Assembly (NCBI GenBank): GCA_029204225.1
Contig: CM055097.1
Coordinates: 36,366,976 to 36,430,975, forward strand
Direction: 5' to 3'
DNA length: 64,000 bases
Source of the DNA: Diphasiastrum complanatum
Taxonomy: Eukaryota; Streptophyta; Lycopodiopsida; Lycopodiales; Lycopodiaceae
Of the stretch, positions 57,007 to 64,000 are shown one piece after another; position 1 is the stretch's first letter; each line of letters opens with the position of its first letter. The position numbers and the translations under genes were made by a program. The notes beneath the pieces are model-generated. The model ran no database searches and was not told the DNA's origin. It saw nothing but the letters and a program-made list of their open reading frames with translations.

Positions 57007-58669
57007 CTTACTCGCTCCCACCATAGCCACCCTTCTTAATTCCGCAGTTGTTTTTGGTTTCCCATTATCCTGGTGCACTAACATCATCCACCCCATACAT
57101 AAGAATGGCGACCCCATGATTCCGAGTAACTACCGCACCATTATGATTGGGCATGTCCTGGCGAAGCTATATGGTACTATACTTCAGCCTGTCATGAGCT
57201 CAAAGGTGGAGACTAGGAGACTACATGATATGGGTCAGGCAGGTTTTCGAGCCCATTATTCTACTACAGATCACATCTTTACATTGCGGGCTGTGATTGA
57301 GGAGGCTAAGCACAGGAGAGAGAGGGTTTACTGTTGTTTTGTGGACTTCAGGAAAGCCTTTGATTTTGTCCCTCGCTCATTGCTCATCCAGAGACTCCGA
57401 GACCTAGGCTTCTCCACCGACATCGTTCTTGTTGTGATGGCACTTTATGAGCATGTCCTGGGATGTTTCCGGCATAGCAGTGGCATATCCGAGAGTCATT
57501 ACACAGTGTGGTGGCACTGGTTGCAGGCTTGGGGACATCTTGATTGCTATCCTCCTTTATGTCGATGATGTGGAATTGGTCTCACCGACTAGAGAGGGTT
57601 TACAGCGACAGTTGGATTGCTTACATGAGTTTTGAACCAGATGGGGCCTAGGGGTGAACATTGGGAAGACCAAGGTTATGGTCTTCAACACTTCTCGAGC
57701 ATTCATGCAACAACAGGAGCTTACTTTGGGTGGACAGGTCCTAGAGTGGTCCCTTCCTACACATACCTGGGGATCCTTTTCTTAGGTCCTACTTTTAGCA
57801 TGAGACAGGCTGCTGCCGCTCGACTGGGGAAGGGACATGCCTCCCTTGTTCAGCTAGAGCGATTTTGTTTCCGAAAGTCCATCCAGGATGCTCGTAGTAA
57901 GTGTCACCTTTTTGATACCATTGTCACCCCCACGGCTCTGTATTCGGCAAAGGCATGGTGTACAGGTCTCCCCTCTTCACACTGGGCCAGTCTTTCACGA
58001 CTACAGACCACCATGCTAGCTCGGTTGATTTGAGCGAAGCCTTCTGTTCCACATGAGATTCTCCTGGCCGAGTTTGCAGTTCCACCTATACAGATCGAGG
58101 CAGCTTTCCAGCTCATTACCTATATACAGAGGATACAGCCATTAGCAGAGATAGACAAACAATACATACAGATTGCACTATCCTCCTCACAGCGTCTTCA
58201 TGATCAGGGCTACAGATTATCATGGTTCTCTCAGGCATCTCACCTCCTACTTGAGTCATATCAGACGATTCCTCTATCACGCATATCTGGAGCGGACTTG
58301 GCGTAACCAGTTAGGGGTTAAGCCAGCTTTCTACCGGACCCATTTCTTGGAGCTGGATGCATCAGGGACCCCAGTCATACCACACCATTTAGATTCGGGA
58401 CTATCACGTTGTCTCATATTCACACTGGGACAGCTCAGGGTATCCTCTCATCACCTAGCTATTGAGACTGGGAGGTTCCATGGTATTCCTAGAGAGGAGC
58501 GGATTTGCCAGTTATGCTCTCTAGGTGAGGTGGAGTCTGAGGAGCACTTTATCTTTAGATGCCCTGTATACTATGGAATCTGAGGACGATAGCTGTTTCG
58601 AGACATGCCTACCACTCTACGATCTCTCATCGCCTATGAGGACCCACGATGTGTTGCCCTGATGGTAAA
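57005..58669 (+). pseudogene. LINE ORF2, reverse transcriptase and zinc-finger part
   Basis: RT motifs in shifted frames: ATLLNSAVVFGFPLSW, NYRTIMIGHVLAKLYG, AGFRAHYSTTDHIFTLRAVI, CCFVDFRKAFDFVPRSLL. Then GCRLGDILIAILLYVDDVEL carries the catalytic YVDD near 57560. About 40 codons expected between GxRLG and the YVDD strand are missing, so RT is deleted internally. NIGKTKVMVF follows, and a Cys/His finger CQLCSLGEVESEEHFIFRC lies near 58510-58560. Frame changes occur near 57545, 57640, 57780, 58030 and 58585. Confidence 0.85.
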
Positions 58670-59029
58670 TGTAATAGGTCCTAACACCACAGTAGGGCAA
58701 ATACTAACTGATCCATCCAACCTTGCCTACTCCTTGATATGGAGCAAGCCCCTCCTAGCCCAGTGTGAGGACTGGTAGCATGCATACTGCCAAGTGTCGG
58801 CCATGTGGCATTGACGTGGCCGACTGCACGTCGGGACCCTACGTGGGGCCCTATCCCGCTGACAAAGTCCCTAGGCTATGTTAGGCCCGCCATGGCTATG
58901 GACCGTGCCGGGGCACACTACTCACACTGTCTTGCCTTGTTGGTCGTGTACACTGGACACGACCCTGACTGTGGAATCTGACCTCCTGTGTTCTCTAGGG
59001 TTCGCGGCACTGGTTACGTGCTCGTAACA
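58670..59029 (-). repeat. Gypsy E left (3') LTR
   Basis: TGTAATAGGTCC...GTGCTCGTAACA on the plus strand, 360 bases, nearly identical to 61340-61697. Confidence 0.95.
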
Positions 59030-59042
59030 CTCCCTCCCCCTT

Positions 59043-59786
59043 AAGAGTCGTCTTGGTCCTCTAAGACAAAGTCTGGAAAAATCTTGCGAAGGACGTTGCC
59101 TCTTTCCCAGGTGGCATTCTCAACAGGCTGATCATTCCACTTGACTAGATATTCTCGGTATAGAGTATGACGAGTCTACGTCTCTCTACTATCAAGAATC
59201 TCCTCTGGTTCATGTGGAGGTTGCTAAGAATCCAATGGGAGAACTAGAACATTGTCCCCTACCAGATTTTCTGATCTGGAAAGGCTTTTCGTAACTGACT
59301 TACATGAAAAACTGGAAAAACCTTACTGTTGTGTGGGAGTTCTAGTTCATAGGTGATCTCGCCTAGCCTCCTACTAATGGTAAAAGGACCACAATACCTA
59401 GGAGACAACTTAGCACACACTCCTGATTTGAGGGTTTTAGAGTCAACTGGAACTCTCAAGTAGACTTTCTCACCAGCGGAAAACTTCACATCCCGTCTAT
59501 GTGGATCTGCATAATGCCTGGCTCGATCCTGGGACTGCCTAATGCTACGCTTAGCATGTTCTATCATTTAGTTTAGGTCTTCTAAAAAGTTTCTGGTTGC
59601 TTCAACTTTTTCTTGTTTAAACCCTACAACTATAGGTGAGCGTGGCTGAAAACCATACATCAGCATGAATGGGCTGTATCCCGTAGTTGAATGTTTGGTA
59701 CTGTTATAAGCAATCATACTGGGCCAAAAAAATTGCCTACAAAGAAGCTCATAGGTCTTTTGAACGCCTGGGTGCCCCGCACTAGA
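59043..59786 (-). pseudogene. Gypsy E integrase pieces and chromodomain
   Basis: After the gag stop, the integrase zinc-binding part (AGHPGVQKTYELLCRQFFWP) is joined directly to SMIAYNSTKHSTTGYSPFML, skipping the whole IN catalytic core. Then come the IN C-terminal region (KVYLRVPVDSKTLKSGV, LSPRYCGPFTISRRLGEITY) and, after a frame change, a chromodomain (EEILDSRE, YREYLVKWNDQPVENATWER). It ends DDS-stop right before the PPT. Chromodomains direct chromovirus integration to chromatin marks. Confidence 0.85.
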
Positions 59787-60344
59787 CTATCCTCTGATTT
59801 TCTGATAATCATCCATAGTTTTTATCTTTAAAATTGCCTCTCGATACTGCGAGATATATTGGATTAAAGATTTGTCCATTACTGTTTTTTCCCAGGCTTC
59901 CCACGCTCTATCAAGTTCATTTTCTAGTAGAAACTCTCTTAGGAACACTTCTTCAATAGCTTGCAAATGGTCAGGGGTCTGTTTAAGAGCATGAATGTTC
60001 TTCCATTTGCTGAGGAAGGTGTGTAGAATATCTGCACTTCTAGCTTTCTCTTCCCCAAGAAAAGTTGGAGGCTTTAAGTCTTTAAAGACACTTGGGTGAG
60101 ACCGCATAGGCTCACCCGAAACTGATGGAAGAGAAGGGGATGGCTGAGAAGTGGATGGGAGGCTTCCTTTTGTGCAGTTCAAAATCAAACTTTTGAGCTC
60201 AGCTAACGAGTCGTTTATACTGGATTTGAAATTGGCGAAAGCTAGTTTCAATTCATCCACCTCTGTTACCAAGTGGAGATACTGCTCCTTGGTAACCAAT
60301 TCATCGAGTTCTTCGGCGAATTGCTCCTGTTCCTCCACTTCCAT
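59787..60344 (-). CDS. Gypsy E gag fragment
   Basis: 185 open codons starting MEVEEQEQFAEELDELVTKE. An acidic, heptad-like N-terminal helix is followed by a Ser/Pro linker and the retrotransposon gag core (PTFLGEEKARSADILHTFLS, REFLLENELDRAWEAWEKTV, YISQYREAILKI). It stops with TAG immediately before integrase sequence, so the gag C-terminus, protease and RT have been deleted. Being uninterrupted, it might still make a short gag peptide. Confidence 0.75.
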   Translation of the reverse strand: MEVEEQEQFAEELDELVTKEQYLHLVTEVDELKLAFANFKSSINDSLAELKSLILNCTKGSLPSTSQPSPSLPSVSGEPMRSHPSVFKDLKPPTFLGEEKARSADILHTFLSKWKNIHALKQTPDHLQAIEEVFLREFLLENELDRAWEAWEKTVMDKSLIQYISQYREAILKIKTMDDYQKIRG

Positions 60345-61326
60345 GAGTTATTTCCCCTTACTAAACCTCAGAGATTCCGTTTCTAATTCATCAATGCCTC
60401 TTGTCAGGGGTTGATCAGGTCCCGGAGAAGTGGTCATTTTCAGAGATAGAAAAGGAGTGCCTGACGTTTCTTCTCAAAAAAAAAGTCGAAAAGACTAATT
60501 AGAACTGTACAAAGAGGGGAAAGAAAACTTAGCTGTTTCTGAGGACTGTACTTCGAAAGAAAATACGAAGAGGAACCCTCTCAGCTCTTTCACAGCAAAT
60601 TTTAGACCTGCTGTCCCAGAAAATCCAAGTTTGAAGCCCAAAAAGTGTTTCAAATTTCCGCATTTCTGGAGGAAACTGCTCACTGACCTGTTAGCAGACC
60701 TGGGGCTCCAAAGAACCGGCAAAATACCCAAAGAAGATGCAAACAAATCTGAGTTTTATTGCTTCCTGCCCTCGCTGGTTGGACAGCCCCTGATCTGCTC
60801 AAAAACCTTCTGATTCGGGCCCCAAAAATGATTTCAAAGATCCGAATTTCTTGAGCACCCTGCTCGCTGCTCAGCCCTCTATCTGATGACAAAAACTAGG
60901 CCCCAAACGTCTGAAAACCAGGGACAATTTACACTTTTTCTCCTCCCTGTCCAGCGCTGGCCCTGCTATTTAATTCCAGGTTGAAATCCGCTCTAATCTA
61001 CTCGAAATTGCATCCCAAAGTCAGAATTTAAAACTGATTTTCCAGCGCTGGTACTGTGTGCAAACTTCTATCCAAAAACAGCTCAGATTGGATGAATTTA
61101 CATCTGAAAAATCAGAATTGAAGCCTGTTTCTACAGCGACTAGGCTACACTAGGAAGCTAATCCCAGTTCTGTCTAGAAAGCAAGTAATTCCAGGAAGTT
61201 TTGCTCAGTAGGAAGCTGTTCCTACAGTGCTGGATTTGCTCTCTTAATTTCTGAAAAGTTGAAGAGATTCTATACACTCTACTGACTTTTTCCACTGTTG
61301 CTACTAAGCTCCCAAAGAAGGAGATG
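60345..61326 (-). other. Gypsy E 5' leader
   Basis: About 1 kb between primer site and gag without a credible ORF. It contains repeated phrases such as AGCCCxxAAAAxxTTTCAAA and TCCAGCGCTGG. Confidence 0.65.
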
Positions 61327-61338
61327 GCTCTGATACCA
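61327..61338 (-). promoter_or_regulatory. Primer binding site of gypsy E
   Basis: GCTCTGATACCA on the plus strand, one base from the LTR; initiator-Met type. Confidence 0.88.
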
Positions 61339-61339
61339 G

Positions 61340-61697
61340 TGTAATAGGTCCTAACACCACAGTACGGCAAATACTAACTGATCCACCCAACCTTGCCTAC
61401 TCCCTGATATGGAGCAAGCCCCTCCTAGCCCAGTGCGAGGGCTGGTAGCATGCATACTGCCAAGTGTCGACCACGTGGCACTGACGTGGCCGACTGCACG
61501 TCGGGACCCAACGTGGGGCCCTATCCCGCTGACAGGGTCTCTAGGCTGTGTTAGGCCCGCCATGGCTATGGACCGTGCTAGGCACACTACTCACACTGTC
61601 TTGCCCTGTTGGTCGTGTACACTGGACAGGACCCTGACTGTGGTATCTGACCTCCTGTGTTCTCTAGGGTTCCGGCATTGGTTACGTGCTCGTAACA
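61340..61697 (-). repeat. Gypsy E right (5') LTR
   Basis: 358 bases, TGTAATAGGTCC...CTCGTAACA on the plus strand, the partner of 58670-59029. Confidence 0.95.
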
Positions 61698-61930
61698 GTA
61701 CGTGAGATGTTCATCCTACAGAGAGATTTATACGAGACACCCCAGCATTTTACCTCACAGCCACTGATCACTTCATTCTTTACTAGGCGGAGATCGCGTG
61801 ACTTAGTGCATGAGGACGAGGATTATGACGATGATGATAATGATAGCTGCTCGCATTCTCATAGAGATCAGAGACTGTGTACTTCGCACCATCACGTTAC
61901 TACCAGGATCACCAGACATCCTATGTAGAG
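61698..61930 (+). pseudogene. LINE ORF2 C-terminal tail
   Basis: Resumes LINE coding after gypsy E (VREMFILQRDLYETPQHFTS) and becomes Asp/His-rich (EDEDYDDDDNDSCSHSHRD). The remaining bases to 62245 are 3' UTR-like. Confidence 0.6.
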
Positions 61931-62241
61931 ACATACTACTACACATGCTCATACTCATGCTCATAGACGACGCCGGCAAGCTCCAGTGCCTTCTCATGCT
62001 GTGGCTCACATTACATCCTTTTACAGTAGCAGCAGCACAGCACAATCTTGACATCTTGACATAGATACATATGATTATTATGCACAGACACACTCTCGCA
62101 TACGTGTCTACTTTAGTTTGTACTAGATGTTTTCTTTATTACAGTTCTAGAGACGTTTTATACGCTCCCATGGTTACCACACACTTGACATGTACTTCAT
62201 TAGTCTTATATGCCTTTTGGCATGGAAAAGACATTAATAAA

Positions 62242-62245
<4 letters not shown>

Positions 62246-62307
<62 letters not shown>
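62246..62307. repeat. (CT)n microsatellite at LINE end
   Basis: About 31 CT units directly after ATTAATAAAGCTT. Confidence 0.95.
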
Positions 62308-62309
<2 letters not shown>

Positions 62310-62410
62310 ATCACAACAAAGTGAACAAAAACCATGTTGAATCATGCTGAAGAAAAACCCTGCTGAATCATTCTGAACCATACTGAACCTTAAATGAAAC
62401 ATTTTCAACC

Positions 62411-62477
<67 letters not shown>

Positions 62478-62881
62478 ATAAACCATAAAACCGAAGTTAC
62501 CGAACTAAAAGCACAAAGAACAGTACTGAATCATGACACTGTTGTGAATAGGATCATCATAATATATAATATCGGGCCACATGGCACCAAAATGGGGTAC
62601 AATGATGTTCCATGAATCTGATGAAAACTATACAACTAAGACTCGTCAAAGTCATGGTAGAAAAATCATCCGAATTTGTGCCTTGTTGCAGATCCCAAGG
62701 GTCTGCAGAGAATCGGAACCGAAGGGAACCGTACGCCGTGGTGTGGCCCTAGCTCTGCTGCATGCTCTAGCTCTGGATCCTCCCCCTCCCCCTGCCTCTA
62801 CCTCTACCTCTACCTCTCTCCCTTCCTCTGGCCCCCATCTAGCTGCCCCCACCCCTGTGTCTACTCCTGTGTGTCTGTGTG
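62308..62881. other. Non-coding stretch with second (CT)n tract
   Basis: Contains CT repeats at 62414-62472 and short words like CTGAA(C/T)CAT repeated around 62335-62400. No gene is seen. It may include the 3' UTR of the hAT gene. Confidence 0.6.
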
Positions 62882-64000
62882 TCAGGTGGCTGTGATCCTA
62901 CGCCCTGGAATGGCCCTACCCACTGTGATGATGCCTGGCCAACGGCTGCCTATGATGCTCCACTGTCTACAAAAAGTGACCTTAGCCCCCCCCCTCTCAA
63001 TACCTCTAGGTCTCCCTCTAGGCCTACGTGCAGGAATGGTTGGCTCCTCCTTTGTCTCCACATCAGGGTCCACCAGCAGGTCAGCCAAGTCATCCCCCTG
63101 TGCCTCCGCCCCCATCTCCTCGTCCTCCTCCGTATCCCCCTCACCCACTCCTCCTCCTCCTCATAGTCAACCCCGCGCTCCTCTCCACCCTCCGAGCCCT
63201 CATCATCTCCCTCCTCAGCCCTATCCCTCTGCCTCTCTGTCCTCCTTTGCCGCTGTAAAGCCCGTGCGTCAGCCTGTGCCTGTCTATAGAACTCTCTATG
63301 GATCTCATCATCCATCTCCTCCTGCGTGGGTAGTGCCCAAGGAGTAGCAGCTGCCGAATCCACCAAGCAAGTGTCAAGGTTCACCTGCAACCAAAAACGA
63401 TACATTGTTGTCAGGCAGGTATTTTGCAATTCACTACATATTTCAAAAGCAATTCAATTCGTCAAAGCATAGCAAGAAACAAGGGGTAATGATGTGACTC
63501 ACCTCGAGCATCTGGCCCTCTCGCATGTGCCTCAGCCGGCCGTTGGTGTTCACAAACACCAACCGCCTACACTGCTCGATGGATAACATGTTCCTCTTCT
63601 GAGTGTGATACAAGGCCCAAGTGCTCCAATTCCACTCACAAGCGGATGCTGAACAGTCCTGTGCAAGGACTCTCTCGGCCAATCGCCGCAAGTCACCTGT
63701 GCTGCACCCGTGGATGCACCACCACGTAACGGGCCTCAGCTGATCCTCCCTCCGCCGCCTTCGCTCTCCATCGAAAGGAAACTGGAAGCGCTCAAATGTG
63801 AGCAGCTGGCATGCAATATTAGCCAAAATCGGACCTGTTGGCAGAAGAAAAACATGGCACGTGTAAGTCCCCTCGAATTCACACACTAGCAATGAGTACA
63901 CTACTGCAATATTTAGGCTACCAAGCAATTTCTCACACGTACCTGGTCCGGGCCATAAGCGCCCCGTGTACTCTACCCATCCCTGGTACAGCTCCGGATC
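62882..64000 (-). CDS. hAT-family transposase, C-terminal exons (continues beyond window)
   Basis: Three exons join in phase. 63943-64000 and beyond encodes DPELYQGWVEYTGRLWPGP. 63503-63834 encodes ANIACQLLTFERFQFPFDGE, TWWCIHG and the dimerisation motif QDCSASACEWNWSTWALYHT, KRNMLSIEQCRRLVFVNTN. An exon from 63385 downward starts VNLDTCLVDSAAATPWALP. Donors and acceptors are GT-AG. The last exon is rich in Arg, Glu and Gln; near 63150 a change of frame would give an acidic stretch and an AT-hook-like RRPRGRPRG. Family members cut and paste DNA. With its catalytic N-terminal part off-window, activity cannot be judged. The conserved Glu-Arg-Asn of the motif is Glu-Trp-Asn here. The same family left the remnant at 53340-54325. 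Confidence 0.8.

Larger units (their letters stand above)
58670..61697 (-). mobile_element. Gypsy E, deleted chromovirus nested in LINE
   Basis: 3028 bases with LTRs at 58670-59029 and 61340-61697, primer site, PPT (59030-59042), gag and the end of integrase with a chromodomain. It interrupts LINE ORF2 C-terminal coding; the flanks GTAAA (58665) and GTACG (61698) are an imperfect 5-base duplication. Protease, RT, RNase H and the IN core are missing, so it is a non-autonomous derivative. The LTRs differ at only a few positions by eye. Confidence 0.92.
54597..62250 (+). mobile_element. LINE retrotransposon with nested gypsy
   Basis: A non-LTR element with a coiled-coil ORF1, then ORF2 with endonuclease, reverse transcriptase and a C-terminal zinc finger. 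It is interrupted at 58670-61697 by gypsy E. LINE sequence resumes at 61698 and ends near AATAAAGCTTT at 62235-62245, directly before a CT microsatellite that could be its tail. Frame changes and a deletion in RT make it inactive. The clade is uncertain (L1-like layout). Confidence 0.85.

Noticed and set aside
61803-62093. Met/Ser- and Asp/His-rich frames
   Set aside because: Low-complexity shadows of the LINE tail on either strand.
62676-63347. Plus-strand Ser/Pro-rich protein
   Set aside because: It is the complement of the low-complexity last exon of the hAT gene and has no motif of its own.

Overview
This window looks like nuclear DNA of a land plant with a large, transposon-rich genome. 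The support is a plant-type SF3B5 splicing-factor gene, the 3' part of a TGA-type bZIP gene, an SDR-type reductase fragment, and layer upon layer of Ty1/copia, Ty3/gypsy (chromovirus), LINE, Helitron and hAT sequence. Long CT and CA microsatellites and kilobase introns fit the same picture. I cannot name the species. A fern or other seed-free plant is only a guess.

Layout. 1-95 is a copia LTR scrap. 1276-4051 (-) is a complete four-exon SF3B5 gene with a TATA box and telo-box promoter. 4.4-8.1 kb holds nothing recognisable. 8.1-13.5 kb is a pair of inverted, truncated copia-X copies, one with a solo LTR nested in its own LTR. 13.5-18.2 kb is a rearranged copia (A) whose right terminal repeat ends nine bases before the start codon of an SDR gene fragment (18185-18877). 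19.3-26.05 kb is a composite element: copia-B LTRs and a target-site duplication enclose copia RT/RNase H joined to a gypsy chromovirus fragment. 26.7-32.7 kb is copia C, with two LTRs and gag-protease but no pol. 32.7-41.4 kb is a Helitron split by a copia-B2 fragment and by a block of direct and inverted repeats. 41.4-42.7 kb is a Helitron/copia-A junction. 43765-49896 is a full-length copia D with intact TSD, PBS and PPT but a broken pol.

From 49.9 kb the DNA returns to gene-like sequence. There is an unidentified stretch with an exact 91-bp duplication, then the last three exons of a TGA factor (51462-52460, -). Its bZIP exons are not in the window. The upstream space is filled by a decayed hAT element, a LINE (54.6-62.2 kb, +) and a deleted gypsy chromovirus (58670-61697, -) nested in that LINE. 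The window ends inside a hAT transposase gene (-).

How the parts relate. Only SF3B5, the TGA 3' exons and possibly the hAT transposase read as clean spliced genes. Everything else is mobile DNA in several age layers. Nesting order can be read directly: solo LTR-B into LTR-X, gypsy E into the LINE, copia D into anonymous DNA. All recognisable primer binding sites, including that of gypsy E, are of the initiator-Met type (TGGTATCAGAGC).
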